From: Jiangella alba
GTDB taxonomy: Bacteria; Actinomycetota; Actinomycetes; Jiangellales; Jiangellaceae
DNA: 64,000 bases
Assembly: GCF_900106035.1 (NCBI RefSeq)
Contig: NZ_FNUC01000004.1
Span: 186,001 to 250,000, forward strand
Direction: 5' to 3'
Both the position numbers and the translations under genes were made by a program. Under the pieces are notes generated by a model, which was not told the DNA's origin, did no database searches, and was given only the letters and a program-made list of their open reading frames with translations. This document shows positions 47,996-57,811 of this stretch, piece after piece. Position 1 is the first letter of the stretch, and each line of letters begins with the position of its first letter.

Positions 47996-49531
47996 TCAGC
48001 GCCGCAGCTGCGACCCGAGGAACAGTGACTCCGACTGGCCGGTGGCGTTGCCCTTGCCGGTCCCTTCGACGGCCGACGTGGTCATGGCGAAGGTCAGCGT
48101 GGCGTGTGCCGCGGCGTCGGACATCTCGTCCAGCGCCTGCTGCGACACGTTGCCGATGTCGTCGCACTCCTGGTGGTAGCAGGGGTCGTACGCGACGCCC
48201 GCCGTGCCGCCGTAGATCGCGGCTTCCTCGGCCGTCTTCACGCCCTCGGCGCCGGTGAACAGGCCGCCCGCAGGGATGCCGGCGCTGATGAACGCGTCGT
48301 AGTCGGAGCGCCCGTCGAACGCGGTCGGCTCGGTCTCGAGGCCCTGACCGGCGAAGTAGCCGGTGAACACGTCCTCGACGACGCCCGACCCGGTCGATCC
48401 GAGCGAGTCGGTGTCGGACGCGTCGCCGTCGTAGACGAAGCGCACGTAGTTCGGCGAGCCGACCATGTCGAAGTTCAGGTTCACCGCGGTGTTCTTGAGC
48501 TGGCGCGGGGTGAGCGAGTCGACGTAGAACTGCGAGCCGATCAGCCCGGACTCCTCGGCGCCCCACCACGCGAACACGATCTGGTTGCGCGGCGTGACGT
48601 CCAGCTCGGCCAGCTGCAGGGCGATCTCGAGGTTCTGCGCGGACCCGGACCCGTTGTCGTTGATGCCCTCGCCGGCGGAGACGGAGTCGAGGTGCGCGCC
48701 GACGACGACCTGCCGGTCACCGCGCCCCTCTCCGGTGGTGGCCAGCAGGTTCGCCGTCGGCACGTCGTGGGTGATCAGCGTCGAGGTCTCGACGTGCACC
48801 GTCACCGGCCCCGCCTGGGTGCGCGCGTAGAGGTCCGCCCCGACGGCGAAGCTCGCGCCGAGCACCGGGATGGTCGCCTCGGTGTCGGCGCCGAGCGTGC
48901 CCGCGACGGCCTCGGTGCGCCCCTCCTGGCCCTCGTTGAAGATCACGACGGCGTCGTAGCCGGCGGCCTGCGCGTTGACCGCCTTCACGGTGAAGTCGCA
49001 GGTCCCGCGCTGGATCAGCGCGACCTGGGGCTCGGTGGCCGACGCCGGGACGAAGTCGGCGGGCTCGCAGCCGCTGCTCGACCCGGGCTGCGCCGGCGGC
49101 GGGATGAGGACGTCGGTGGTCGGCACCAGCGTGCCGGTGACGTCGCCGCTGCCGGAGTACTCCATGGTGAGGAAGTCGTCGCCCTCGGCGTACGTGGCGG
49201 GGTCCGGCGCGACGCGCTCGAACGTCGGCGCCGCCAGCTCCTCGAACGTGTCGAACAGGAACGACTGCACGGTCGTGTCGTAACCGGCCGCCTCCAACTG
49301 GTCCTGGACGTACGCCAGCGAGGCGTCGTAGCCGGGCGTGCCGGACGCCCGGGTGCCGCCGTTCGCGTCGGCGATGTCCTGGAACGCCTCCAGGTGTTCC
49401 GTGATCCCCGCCGCCGTCACGGCGTCGCGCAGGTCGGTGCTGTCAGTCGGCTTGGCCGCCCCCGCCAACGGCGCGGTGACCAGAACGATCGCGGCCGTGG
49501 CCGCCACGGCGCATGCTGCGTTCCGCCTCAT
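47996..49531 (-). CDS. Secreted M28-family aminopeptidase with PA domain
   Basis: A 511-residue protein. A signal peptide covers residues 1-25 (cleavage near AGA-AK), and a protease-associated domain lies at about 130-260 (RGTCDFTVKAVNAQAAGYDAV). The M28 metallopeptidase domain has zinc ligands His280, Asp292, Glu327, Asp355 and His453, with Glu326 as general base. GGGGAG before the ATG supports the start. It probably frees amino acids from peptides outside the cell. Confidence 0.92.
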   Translation of the reverse strand: MRRNAACAVAATAAIVLVTAPLAGAAKPTDSTDLRDAVTAAGITEHLEAFQDIADANGGTRASGTPGYDASLAYVQDQLEAAGYDTTVQSFLFDTFEELAAPTFERVAPDPATYAEGDDFLTMEYSGSGDVTGTLVPTTDVLIPPPAQPGSSSGCEPADFVPASATEPQVALIQRGTCDFTVKAVNAQAAGYDAVVIFNEGQEGRTEAVAGTLGADTEATIPVLGASFAVGADLYARTQAGPVTVHVETSTLITHDVPTANLLATTGEGRGDRQVVVGAHLDSVSAGEGINDNGSGSAQNLEIALQLAELDVTPRNQIVFAWWGAEESGLIGSQFYVDSLTPRQLKNTAVNLNFDMVGSPNYVRFVYDGDASDTDSLGSTGSGVVEDVFTGYFAGQGLETEPTAFDGRSDYDAFISAGIPAGGLFTGAEGVKTAEEAAIYGGTAGVAYDPCYHQECDDIGNVSQQALDEMSDAAAHATLTFAMTTSAVEGTGKGNATGQSESLFLGSQLRR

Positions 49532-49616
49532 CTCGGCTCCCCAGTTCGTGGTGTCCTGGAGGGTCCTGCGGAACCCCGTTCTGGGGGTGGAGGCTACGCC
49601 TGCCCCGCCACATGCG

Positions 49617-49658
49617 GAACCCCCTGTGGCCGCACGAATCTGCGGCCGCAGGGGGTTC
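49617..49658. terminator. Strong hairpin after the catalase gene
   Basis: GAACCCCCTGTGGCCGCA (49617-49634) pairs with 49641-49658 over 18 bp with one G-T pair, around a six-base loop. It begins 12 bases beyond the catalase stop. A second, shorter GC-rich stem occurs at about 49571-49588. No T-run. Confidence 0.8.
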
Positions 49659-49669
49659 GGCGGGGTGGG

Positions 49670-51118
49670 TCAGCGGCCGACGGCTGCCTCGACCCGCTTG
49701 CCGAGCGTCTCGTCGACGCCGCGCCAGTAGGCGTAGACGCGCTGGCGCAGCTCGTCGATGGTGACGTTGCCGACGTGACCGGCGATGTTCGCGACCAGGC
49801 GGTCGCGGGCGGCGTCGTCGAGGACCTCGCGGACCAGCGTGCCGGCCTGGCCGAAGTCGTCGTCCTCGGCGTGCAGGGTGGCCGCGGCGCGCACCATCTC
49901 GCCGTCGGACTCCCAGCCGGCGTCGCCGACCAGCGACGGCTCGGCCGCCGGGCCGCCGTGGCTGTTCGGGGCGTACACCGGGCGCTCCGGCGAGGCGTAC
50001 GAGAACCGCATGGCGCCGTCCTTCGCGTACGAGTTGACCTCGTTCTTCGGCGCGTTGACCGGCAGCTGCGCGTAGTTGGTGCCGATGCGGTACCGGTGCG
50101 CGTCGGCGTAGGAGAAGATGCGGCCGAGCAGCATCTTGTCGGGGCTCGCGGCGATGCCGGGCACGAAGTTGCTCGGCTCGAACGCGGCCTGCTCGATCTG
50201 CGCGAAGTAGTTCTCCGGGTTGCGGTCGAGCCGCAGCGTGCCCACCTTGATCAGCGGGTAGTCGGCCTTCGGCCACACCTTCGTGAGGTCGAACGGGTTG
50301 AACCGGTAGCTCGCGGCGTCGGCGTACGGCATGACCTGCACGTGCACCGTCCACGAGGGGGCGTCGCCGCGGGCGATGGCCTCGTAGAGGTCGCGGATGT
50401 GGTGGTCGGCGTCCTCGCCGGCGATGCGGTCGGCGTCGGCCTGGCTCAGGAACTCGTGGCCCTGGTCGGTGCGGAAGTGGTACTTCACCCAGAACCGCTC
50501 GCCACCGGCGTTGATCCACTGGTACGTGTGCGAGCCGAAGCCGTCCATGTTGCGCCACGTGCGCGGCAGCCCGCGGTCGCCCATCAGCCACGTGACCTGG
50601 TGCGCGCTCTCGGGCGACAGCGTCCAGAAGTCCCACTGCATGTCGTGGTCGCGCAGGTTGGAGCCCGGCAGCCGCTTCTGCGAGCGGATGAAGTCGGGGA
50701 ACTTGATGGTGTCGCGCAGGAAGAACACCGGGGTGTTGTTGCCGACGAGGTCGTAGTTGCCCTCGGTCGAGTAGAACTTCAGCGCGAAGCCGCGGGGGTC
50801 GCGCCAGGTGTCGGGGCTGCCCTGCTCGCCGGCGACGGACGAGAACCGCGCCAGCGCCTCGGTGCGGGCGCCCGGCTGGAACAGCGCCGCCTTGGTGAAC
50901 TGGCTGACGTCCTCGGTGACCTCGAGGACGCCGAAGGCGCCGCCGCCCTTGGCGTGCACCACGCGCTCGGGGACCCGCTCGCGGTTGAACTGGGCCAGCT
51001 TCTCGACCAGGTAGTGGTCGTGCAGCACGATCGGCCCGTCCGGCCCGACCGTCAGCGAGTGGGCGTCGCTGGCCACCGGGGCGCCGGAGTTGGTGGTCGA
51101 GTGCGGCGTAGAACTCAT
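49670..51118 (-). CDS. katA: Monofunctional heme catalase
   Basis: A 482-residue small-subunit (clade 3-like) catalase degrading hydrogen peroxide. Distal His55 ([12 protein letters not shown]), Asn128 (GNNTPVFF) and the proximal heme ligand Tyr337 ([17 protein letters not shown]) are all present. The ATG overlaps the stop of the Fur-family gene (ATGA), so the two are translationally coupled. GAGGAG precedes the start. Confidence 0.96.
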   Translation of the reverse strand: MSSTPHSTTNSGAPVASDAHSLTVGPDGPIVLHDHYLVEKLAQFNRERVPERVVHAKGGGAFGVLEVTEDVSQFTKAALFQPGARTEALARFSSVAGEQGSPDTWRDPRGFALKFYSTEGNYDLVGNNTPVFFLRDTIKFPDFIRSQKRLPGSNLRDHDMQWDFWTLSPESAHQVTWLMGDRGLPRTWRNMDGFGSHTYQWINAGGERFWVKYHFRTDQGHEFLSQADADRIAGEDADHHIRDLYEAIARGDAPSWTVHVQVMPYADAASYRFNPFDLTKVWPKADYPLIKVGTLRLDRNPENYFAQIEQAAFEPSNFVPGIAASPDKMLLGRIFSYADAHRYRIGTNYAQLPVNAPKNEVNSYAKDGAMRFSYASPERPVYAPNSHGGPAAEPSLVGDAGWESDGEMVRAAATLHAEDDDFGQAGTLVREVLDDAARDRLVANIAGHVGNVTIDELRQRVYAYWRGVDETLGKRVEAAVGR

Positions 51119-51561
51119 GCATTCTCCTCGTTCGCTGATTGACAGGCGGGGCACAGCCCCCAGAAGGTCACCTCGGCCTCGTCGAGGACGAAACCGTGCG
51201 TGTGCTCGGGCGCCAGGCACGGCGCCACCCCGGAGCAGTCGACGTCGGCGATGACGCCGCAGCTCCGGCAGATCATGTGGTGGTGGTTGTCGCCGACCCG
51301 GGTCTCGTAGCGCGCCGCCGACCCGGCCGGCTCGATGCGGCGCAGCAGCCCCGCCTCGGTCAGCGCGTGCAGGACGTCGTACACGGCCTGTGTGGAGACG
51401 GCGCCGAGCGAGCTGCGCACGTGCCGCGCGACGGTGTCGGCGTCGGCGTGCGACTCGCGCTCGAGGGCGACGAGCACGCCCACGCGGGGCGCGGTGACCC
51501 GCAGCCCGGCCGCACGCAGCCGCACCGCGGCGTCGTCGCGGAGCTGCTCGTCGGCGGGCAT
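51115..51561 (-). CDS. Fur-family peroxide/iron-responsive regulator
   Basis: A 148-residue regulator. The winged helix covers about 12-80, the metal-sensing HHH motif is at 93-95, and two CxxC pairs (Cys98/101 and 137/140) form the structural zinc site. Coupled to a catalase it is the counterpart of Streptomyces CatR or mycobacterial FurA, which repress their catalase genes and autoregulate. The ATG is six bases after a weak -10, consistent with a leaderless start. Confidence 0.92.
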   Translation of the reverse strand: MPADEQLRDDAAVRLRAAGLRVTAPRVGVLVALERESHADADTVARHVRSSLGAVSTQAVYDVLHALTEAGLLRRIEPAGSAARYETRVGDNHHHMICRSCGVIADVDCSGVAPCLAPEHTHGFVLDEAEVTFWGLCPACQSANEENA

Positions 51562-51567
51562 GATCCG

Positions 51568-51614
51568 ATCCTCGACGCTTTTCTGGAATCAGTCAAGTAA
51601 GCGTCCGATTCCAG
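51568..51614 (-). promoter_or_regulatory. Promoter and candidate operator of the fur-katA operon
   Basis: TTGACT (51596-51591), 17 bp, GAGGAT (51573-51568), six bases before the ATG. The inverted repeat CTGGAATC (51583-51590) / GATTCCAG (51607-51614) straddles the -35, with 16 bases between arms, and is a candidate Fur-family operator. Confidence 0.5.
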
Positions 51615-51626
51615 TGTTTTGCCGGT

Positions 51627-51746
51627 TCAGTCGGCTTCGGGCGGCCCGGCGTCGGGGTGCCGGCGCAGGTGCACGAGGCTGCCCAGCAGGCCGCCCCAGA
51701 CGATGACGATGGCGACGATCAGCATGACGACCGCTCCGGTGCTCAT
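51627..51746 (-). CDS. metS: Methionine/alanine importer small subunit
   Basis: A 39-residue single-helix protein (MSTGAVVMLIVAIVIVWGG, then a short His/Arg/Pro tail). This is the small subunit required by the MetP importer in Corynebacterium glutamicum. Its ATG overlaps the metP stop (ATGA), exactly the expected arrangement. Confidence 0.88.
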   Translation of the reverse strand: MSTGAVVMLIVAIVIVWGGLLGSLVHLRRHPDAGPPEAD

Positions 51747-53278
51747 GCCCGCTCCCTTCCGCCGACGGTCTCGAGTTCGGCCGGGACGAAGGTGTCGCGG
51801 CCGCGCCAGGGGAACAGCGACAGCAGCACGCCCAGTACGGCGGCGCCGATGGCGACGCCCCAGCCCACGGCCAGCAGGAAGCCGTCGGAGTAGCCTGCGT
51901 AGTTCTGGTCGAACTCCTGGCGCAGGCTGTCCCAGAGCATCCAGCCGAGCATGACCGGGGTGACGACGCCGAGCGCCACCTGCCACCACCCGCCGAGCCG
52001 GACCGTGGACGTGAGGTTCGCGTGCGCGCGCAGCGACGGCAGCAGCCGCAGCCCCCACGCCACGACGACCACGACGACGAAGGCGGCCAGGACGATGCCG
52101 TACTGGTTGATGAAGTGGTCGGCGACGTCGAGGTAGTGCAGGCCCTGCGCGGTCGGGAAGATCAGGATCGAGATCAGCGCGATGCCGCCGCCGACCGTCA
52201 GGACCGCGGGGAGGCGGCGCATGCCGGTGCGGTCCTGGGTGGCCGACACCACCACCTGCACGATGCTGATGAGCGACGTGACGCCGGCGATGACCAGCGA
52301 GGCGAAGAACAGCACGCCGAACAGCCCGGCGCCGCTGGTGAGGGTCGAGATGATCTGCGGGAAGGCGATGAACGCGAGGCCGATGCCCGACTGCGCCACC
52401 TCGTCGACGGCGACCCCGGAGGAGGCGGCCATGAAGCCCAGCGTGGCGAAGACGCCGATGCCGGCCAGGATCTCGAACGAGCTGTTCGCGAACCCCGCCA
52501 CCAGCGCCGACCCGGTGAGGTCGGACCGGCGGTGCAGGTGCGAGGCGTAGGTGATCATGATGCCGAACCCGACCGACAGCGAGAAGAAGATCTGCCCGTA
52601 CGCGGCCACCCACACGCTGCCGTCGGTGATGGCGTCCCAGTCGGGCGAGAACAGCGCGTCGAGGCCCAGCGCGGCGCCGTCGAGGAAGAGCGCCCGCACC
52701 ACCAGCACGAGGAACAGCACGACCAGCAGCGGGATGAACACCCGGTTGGCCCGCTCGATGCCGCGCCGCACCCCCAGCGCCAGCACGACCAGCACGAACG
52801 CCCAGACCGCGACCAGCGGCCAGAACACGCCGGACACGTACGACGTGATGGCGCCGGGTTCGCCGACCTCGAGGAACTCGCCCAGCAGGAACGCCTCGGG
52901 GTCGTCGCCCCAGTCCTGGCTGACGGAGAACCCGATGTAGCGGGCCGCCCAGGCGATGATGACGGCGTAGTAGGCGGCGATGACCACGCAGATGCCGACC
53001 TGCCACCAGCCGAGCACGCTCGCCCGCCGGTGGATGCGCCGGAACGCCAGCGGCGGCGAGCCGTGGTAGCGGTGGCCGATGGCGTACTCGAGCACCAGCA
53101 GCGGGATGCCCGCGGTCAGCAACGCCACCAGGTACGGCAGCAGGAACGCGCCGCCGCCGTTGTCGTAGGCGACGTAGGGGAACCGCCAGATGTTGCCCAG
53201 GCCCACCGCCGAGCCGATGGCCGCCAGCAGGAAGCCGGCCCGGCTGCCCCACTGCTCCCGTTGGTGCTGCACTGTCAC
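51743..53278 (-). CDS. metP: NSS/SNF-family methionine/alanine importer
   Basis: A 511-residue, 12-helix sodium-coupled amino-acid transporter. SAVGLGNIWRFPYVAYDNGGGAFLLPY is the helix 1 signature with the unwound Na+/substrate site, and FSLSVGFGIMITYASHL is helix 6. The companion metS gene argues for the MetPS system. The GTG start lies in the stem of an RNA hairpin whose loop holds the ribosome binding site. Confidence 0.92.
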   Translation of the reverse strand: MTVQHQREQWGSRAGFLLAAIGSAVGLGNIWRFPYVAYDNGGGAFLLPYLVALLTAGIPLLVLEYAIGHRYHGSPPLAFRRIHRRASVLGWWQVGICVVIAAYYAVIIAWAARYIGFSVSQDWGDDPEAFLLGEFLEVGEPGAITSYVSGVFWPLVAVWAFVLVVLALGVRRGIERANRVFIPLLVVLFLVLVVRALFLDGAALGLDALFSPDWDAITDGSVWVAAYGQIFFSLSVGFGIMITYASHLHRRSDLTGSALVAGFANSSFEILAGIGVFATLGFMAASSGVAVDEVAQSGIGLAFIAFPQIISTLTSGAGLFGVLFFASLVIAGVTSLISIVQVVVSATQDRTGMRRLPAVLTVGGGIALISILIFPTAQGLHYLDVADHFINQYGIVLAAFVVVVVVAWGLRLLPSLRAHANLTSTVRLGGWWQVALGVVTPVMLGWMLWDSLRQEFDQNYAGYSDGFLLAVGWGVAIGAAVLGVLLSLFPWRGRDTFVPAELETVGGRERA

Positions 53279-53297
53279 TCCTCGCTCGCGTGACAGT
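53271..53297 (-). promoter_or_regulatory. Hairpin hiding the metP start codon
   Basis: In the minus-strand RNA ACTGTCAC (53297-53290) pairs perfectly with GTGACAGT (53278-53271). The 11-base loop holds the GAGGA ribosome site, and the 3' arm begins with the GTG start codon. As DNA it is also an 8-bp dyad and could be an operator. Confidence 0.55.
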
Positions 53298-53366
53298 CGA
53301 CCTTACCGGGCGAAACCGACAGCGTGAACCTCGTTTGCGCCCGCGGCGGGTGGGAACGACTCCAGC

Positions 53367-54299
53367 ATGTCGACCCTGGCACCGATCGCCCATCGCGCCG
53401 TCGCGATCGACGGTCTCGAGATCTTCTACCGAGAGGCCGGACCGCCCGACGCGCCGGTCGTGCTGCTGCCGCACGGATATCCGTCGTCGTCGTTCCAGTA
53501 CCGCGGGTTCATGGCCGCGCTGGGCGACCGGTGGCGGCTGGTCGCGCCGGACTACCCCGCGTTCGGGTACAGCGCGCAGCCGCCGCGAGAGGAGTTCGAC
53601 TACACCTTCACCGGCTACGCCGACGTCCTCGACGCCTTCCTGGCGAAGTTGGCCATCGACCGGTTCGCGCTGTACCTGTTCGACTACGGCTCGCAGGTCG
53701 GGCTGCAGCTGGCGATGCGGCGGCCCGAGCGCGTCGCCGCCCTCGTGATCCAGAACGGCGACGCCTACGAGCACACGCTCGGCCCGAAGTACGAGCTGTT
53801 GCGCCGCTACTGGGCGACGCCGACGCCGCGGCTGCGTGCACGCCTGGAGGACGCGGTCACCGAGTCCGGGCTGCGCGAGGAGGTGCTCGGCGAGGTGCCG
53901 CCGCACGTCGTCGAGCGCATCTCACCGGACCTGTGGCGGCAGGCGTGGGTGCGCATGTGCGAGCCCGAGAACCGGGCGATCATGGTCGACCTGTTCGCCC
54001 AGATCCAGGACAGCGTCGCGCTGTTCCCCGACTACCAGGCGTACCTGCGCGAGCACCGGCCGCCGACGCTGATCGTGTGGGGCCCGCACGACGGCTACAT
54101 GCCGGCCGAAGCCGCGCACGCCTATCTCGCCGACCTCCCCGACGCCGAGCTGCACGTGCTGCCCGACGCGGGCCATTGGCTGATCGAGACGCACCTGGGC
54201 GAACTCGTGCGGCTGACCCGCGACTTCCTGGCGCGGGTGCACGTCGAGGGTGCTCAGCGGGCGGCGCGCAGCCAGTGGGAGGCCTCGACCGCCCAGTAG
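53367..54299 (+). CDS. Alpha/beta-fold hydrolase (epoxide hydrolase/haloalkane dehalogenase-like)
   Basis: A 310-residue hydrolase. The oxyanion region [11 protein letters not shown] is at 36-46 and [10 protein letters not shown] follows. The nucleophile elbow LFDYGSQVG carries Asp106 rather than Ser, as in epoxide hydrolases and haloalkane dehalogenases. LPDAGHWL near the C-terminus supplies the catalytic His. The substrate is unknown. The last 46 bp overlap the convergent hemB gene. Confidence 0.88.
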   Translation: MSTLAPIAHRAVAIDGLEIFYREAGPPDAPVVLLPHGYPSSSFQYRGFMAALGDRWRLVAPDYPAFGYSAQPPREEFDYTFTGYADVLDAFLAKLAIDRFALYLFDYGSQVGLQLAMRRPERVAALVIQNGDAYEHTLGPKYELLRRYWATPTPRLRARLEDAVTESGLREEVLGEVPPHVVERISPDLWRQAWVRMCEPENRAIMVDLFAQIQDSVALFPDYQAYLREHRPPTLIVWGPHDGYMPAEAAHAYLADLPDAELHVLPDAGHWLIETHLGELVRLTRDFLARVHVEGAQRAARSQWEASTAQ

Positions 54300-55237
54300 G
54301 AGAGCACGATGTCGGCGCCGGCCCGGCGGATGGACGTCAGCGCCTCCATGACGGCGCGGTCGCGGTCGATCCAGCCGCGCTCGGCGGCGGCCTGGATCAT
54401 CGCGTACTCGCCGGAGATCTGGTAGGCCGCGACGGGGACGTCGACGAGGTCGCGGACGCGGACGAGCACGTCGAGGTAGGACATGGCCGGCTTGACCATG
54501 ACCATGTCGGCGCCCTCTTCGATGTCGAGGGCGGTCTCGCGCAGCGCCTCCAGCCCGTTCGCGGGGTCCTGCTGGTACGTCATGCGGTCACCGGTCAGCG
54601 ACGACTCGACGGCCTCGCGGAACGGGCCGAAGAACGCCGACGCGTACTTGGCGGCGTAGGCCAGGATCGCGACGTCGGTGTGCCCGGCCGCGTCGAGCGC
54701 CGCGCGGGTGGCGCCGACCTGGCCGTCCATCATGCCGCTCGGCCCGACGACGTGCACGCCGGCCTCGGCCTGGGCGACGGCCATGCGGCCGTACACCTCG
54801 AGCGTCGCGTCGTTGTCGACGGAGCCGTCGGGGGCCAGCACCCCGCAGTGGCCGTGGTCGGTGAACTCGTCGATGCAGAGGTCGGCCATGACGACGGTCG
54901 CGTCGCCCACCTCGGCGACGACCTCGCGGATCGCCGCGTTGAGCGGGCCCTTCGGGTCCACGCCGCCGGAGCCGACCGCGTCCTTGCGCTCCGGGATCGC
55001 GAACAGCATCAGCCCGCCGACCCCGGCCTCGGCCGCCTCCAGCGACGCCTTGCGCAGCGACTCCATGGTGTGCTGCACGACGCCGGGCATGGACGAGATC
55101 GGCCGCGGCTCGGTGGCGCCCTCGCGGACGAACATCGGCAGCACCAGGTGGCGCGGCTCGAGCGACGTCTCGGCGACGAGCCGGCGCATGGCCGGCGTGG
55201 TGCGCAGCCGACGCGGCCGGATCTGCGGGTAGCCCAT
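54254..55237 (-). CDS. hemB: Porphobilinogen synthase
   Basis: A 327-residue 5-aminolevulinate dehydratase. The active-site lysines are Lys197 (YAAKYAS) and Lys249 (MVKPA). The metal region [17 protein letters not shown] keeps Cys121 and Cys131, but the middle Zn ligand position holds Asp123, an intermediate between zinc and magnesium types. It follows hemD by 14 bp. Confidence 0.95.
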   Translation of the reverse strand: MGYPQIRPRRLRTTPAMRRLVAETSLEPRHLVLPMFVREGATEPRPISSMPGVVQHTMESLRKASLEAAEAGVGGLMLFAIPERKDAVGSGGVDPKGPLNAAIREVVAEVGDATVVMADLCIDEFTDHGHCGVLAPDGSVDNDATLEVYGRMAVAQAEAGVHVVGPSGMMDGQVGATRAALDAAGHTDVAILAYAAKYASAFFGPFREAVESSLTGDRMTYQQDPANGLEALRETALDIEEGADMVMVKPAMSYLDVLVRVRDLVDVPVAAYQISGEYAMIQAAAERGWIDRDRAVMEALTSIRRAGADIVLSYWAVEASHWLRAAR

Positions 55238-55251
55238 GCCGGTGTCCTCTC

Positions 55252-56862
55252 CTACTGGGCGCTCTTGCGACGGGCGGAGGCCCGGCGCCGCTGCGACGGC
55301 TTCAGCACCGGCTCGCCGGCCTCGACCATCGCCAGCCGGCGGGTCAGGCCGAACTGCGCGAGCGCGTCGGCCAGCGCCTCGATGGACGGCTCGGGCGCCA
55401 GGACGTCGACCCGCAGGCCGTGTTCCTCGGCGGTCTTCGCCGTCGCCGGGCCGATGCAGGCCACGACGGTGGACGCGTGCGGCTTGCCGGCGATGCCGAC
55501 GAGGTTGCGCACCGTCGACGACGACGTGAACGCGACCGCGTCGAACTTGCCGGTCTTGATCGCGTCGCGGGTCTCGGCCGGCGGCGGCGCCGCGCGCACC
55601 GTGCGGTACGCGGTGACGTCGTCGACCTCCCAGCCCATCTCCGTCAGGCCGGCCGCCAGCGTCTCCGTGGCGATGTCGGCGCGCGGCAGGAACACCCGGT
55701 TGATCGGGTCGAGCACCTCGTCGTACGGCGGCCAGTCGTTCAGCAGGCCGACCGCGGACTGCTCGGCGGACGGGACGAGGTCGGGCTCGATGCCCCACGA
55801 CCGCAGCGCCTCGGCGGTCTTCTCGCCCACGGCGGCGACCTTGAGGCCGGACAGCGCGCGGGCGTCGAGGCCGTACGCCGTCAGCTTCTCCTTGACCGCG
55901 CGCAGCGCGTTGACCGAGGTGAACGCGATCCACTCGTAGCGGCCCTCGACCATGCCACGGACGGCCTTGTCGATCTGCTGCGGATTGCGCGGCGGCTCGA
56001 CGGAGATCGTCGGGACCTCCTCGGGGACCGCGCCGGAGCGGCGCAGCGCCGTCGACAGCACCCCGGCCTGCTCCTTGGTGCGCGGCACCAGGACGCGCCA
56101 GCCGAACAGCGCCTTCGTCTCGAACCACGACAGGGAGTCGCGGTGCTCGACGGTGTCGCCGACGATGACGACGAACGGGCCCTCGACCTTGGCCGCGCGG
56201 ACGTCGGCCACGATGGCGCCGAGCGTCGACACGACGGTCTGCTGCTCGACGGTGCTGCCGGACGTCACGACGGCGACCGGCGTGGACGGCACCCGGCCGG
56301 CGTCGACGAGCCCGTCGGCGAGCAGGCCGAGCTGCTCGGTGACGCCGGTCAGCAGGACGGTGTCGGCGGTACAGGACCGCAGGTCGATCTTGCCGCCGAC
56401 GTCGAAGATCTCGACGCTGCGACGACGGCCGGTGACCAGCGGGATGCCGGCGTGGGCCGCGACGGACGTGGCCGTGGCGACGCCGGCGACCACCTCGAAC
56501 GGGATGCCGGCCTTGGCGCAGGCGAGCGCTTCGTCGGCACCGGTGGCATGGGTGAATGGGTCACCGCCGAGGAGGCGGACGACCCGCCGGCCTCCCTTGG
56601 CGGCCTGGACGACACGGCGCCCGCGGGCGGACGCCGTCAGGGTGACGCCTTCGTCGTCGACGCTGACGTCGACGATCTCGACGATGCCGGGAGCGTAAGC
56701 GAGCATCGAACGGTGCGCCGGTTCGTCGATGACGACGACGTCGGCCCCACCGAGCACCTCGACCGCCCGTAGGGTGAGCAGCCCCGGATCGCCGGGACCG
56801 GCGCCGACGAATGCGACGCCACCTTCTGCGGCGCGCTTCTGCGCGCCTCGCGGAGTGGTCAC
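55252..56862 (-). CDS. hemD: Fused uroporphyrinogen-III methyltransferase/synthase
   Basis: A 536-residue bifunctional protein. The N-terminal half is a SUMT-type methyltransferase ([43 protein letters not shown]), and the C-terminal half (about 255-515) is a HemD uroporphyrinogen-III synthase. The fusion is the actinobacterial norm. GAAGGAGG, eight bases before the GTG at 56862, decides this start over an upstream ATG inside hemC. Confidence 0.92.
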   Translation of the reverse strand: MTTPRGAQKRAAEGGVAFVGAGPGDPGLLTLRAVEVLGGADVVVIDEPAHRSMLAYAPGIVEIVDVSVDDEGVTLTASARGRRVVQAAKGGRRVVRLLGGDPFTHATGADEALACAKAGIPFEVVAGVATATSVAAHAGIPLVTGRRRSVEIFDVGGKIDLRSCTADTVLLTGVTEQLGLLADGLVDAGRVPSTPVAVVTSGSTVEQQTVVSTLGAIVADVRAAKVEGPFVVIVGDTVEHRDSLSWFETKALFGWRVLVPRTKEQAGVLSTALRRSGAVPEEVPTISVEPPRNPQQIDKAVRGMVEGRYEWIAFTSVNALRAVKEKLTAYGLDARALSGLKVAAVGEKTAEALRSWGIEPDLVPSAEQSAVGLLNDWPPYDEVLDPINRVFLPRADIATETLAAGLTEMGWEVDDVTAYRTVRAAPPPAETRDAIKTGKFDAVAFTSSSTVRNLVGIAGKPHASTVVACIGPATAKTAEEHGLRVDVLAPEPSIEALADALAQFGLTRRLAMVEAGEPVLKPSQRRRASARRKSAQ

Positions 56863-56866
56863 GACT

Positions 56867-57811
56867 CTATTCCTCCTTCGACGCCGCACCAGCGGCGTCG
56901 ACGACTGCCCCGGCCCCGTCGGCGAGAAGCTCGTGCGCGAGGTCGCGCCCGATCTGCTCCGCCCCCCCGAGGGATCCGGTGGCTGACTTGCGGATACTCA
57001 CAGAGCCGTCGCGTGCTGCCACGACGGCCCGGATGTACAGCTCGAGGCCACTATCTCCCTCTGCCGCCTCGGCGTAGGCGCCCACGGGCGCCGTACAACC
57101 GGCCTCGAGCACGGCGAGGAGGGTCCGTTCTGCGGTGACCGCCGCTCTGGCGGCGGAGTCGTCGAGCGCGCCCAGCGCCTCGACCAGGGTGGTGTCGGCG
57201 GTGCGGCACTCGATGCCGAGCGCGCCCTGACCCGGCGCCGGCAGTACCTGCATCGGGTCGAGCACCTCGGTGACGGAGTCGAGCCGGCCCAGCCGCGACA
57301 GCCCGGCCCGGGCCAGCACGACGGCGTCGAGCACGCCGTCGGTGACCTTGCCCAGGCGGGTGTCGACGTTGCCGCGCAGCCCGACGATCTCGATGCCCAG
57401 CCCGAGCGCGCGCAGCTGCGCCTCGCGCCGCGGCGAGCCGGTGCCGACGCGCGCGCCGACCGGGAGGTCTGACAGCTTGAGGCCGTCGCGGGCGCACAGG
57501 ACGTCGCGGGGGTCCTCGCGCTCCGGGACCGCCGCCAGCACGAGGCCGTCGGCCGGCGCCGTCGGGAGGTCCTTGAGCGAGTGGACGGCGAGGTCGACGC
57601 GGCCGTCGAGCAGGGCCTCGCGCAGCGCGGCGACGAACACGCCGGTGCCGCCGATGCGGTCGAGCGGCGCCGCCGAGACGTCACCCTTCGTGGTGATCTC
57701 GACCAGCTCGACCTCGTGCCCGAGCGCGCTCAGGCGACCGGCGACGTACCGGGCCTGCGCCATCGCGAGGGCGCTGCGGCGGGTTCCCAGCCGCAGCGGT
57801 GTTGTCGTCAT
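56867..57811 (-). CDS. hemC: Porphobilinogen deaminase
   Basis: A 314-residue hydroxymethylbilane synthase. Cys239 (EAGCTAPVGAYA) anchors the dipyrromethane cofactor, Asp81 (HSLKDLPT) is the catalytic residue, and GTGSPRREAQL and LRGNVDTRLGK are conserved substrate-binding segments. The ATG overlaps the hemA stop by four bases. Confidence 0.96.
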   Translation of the reverse strand: MTTTPLRLGTRRSALAMAQARYVAGRLSALGHEVELVEITTKGDVSAAPLDRIGGTGVFVAALREALLDGRVDLAVHSLKDLPTAPADGLVLAAVPEREDPRDVLCARDGLKLSDLPVGARVGTGSPRREAQLRALGLGIEIVGLRGNVDTRLGKVTDGVLDAVVLARAGLSRLGRLDSVTEVLDPMQVLPAPGQGALGIECRTADTTLVEALGALDDSAARAAVTAERTLLAVLEAGCTAPVGAYAEAAEGDSGLELYIRAVVAARDGSVSIRKSATGSLGGAEQIGRDLAHELLADGAGAVVDAAGAASKEE

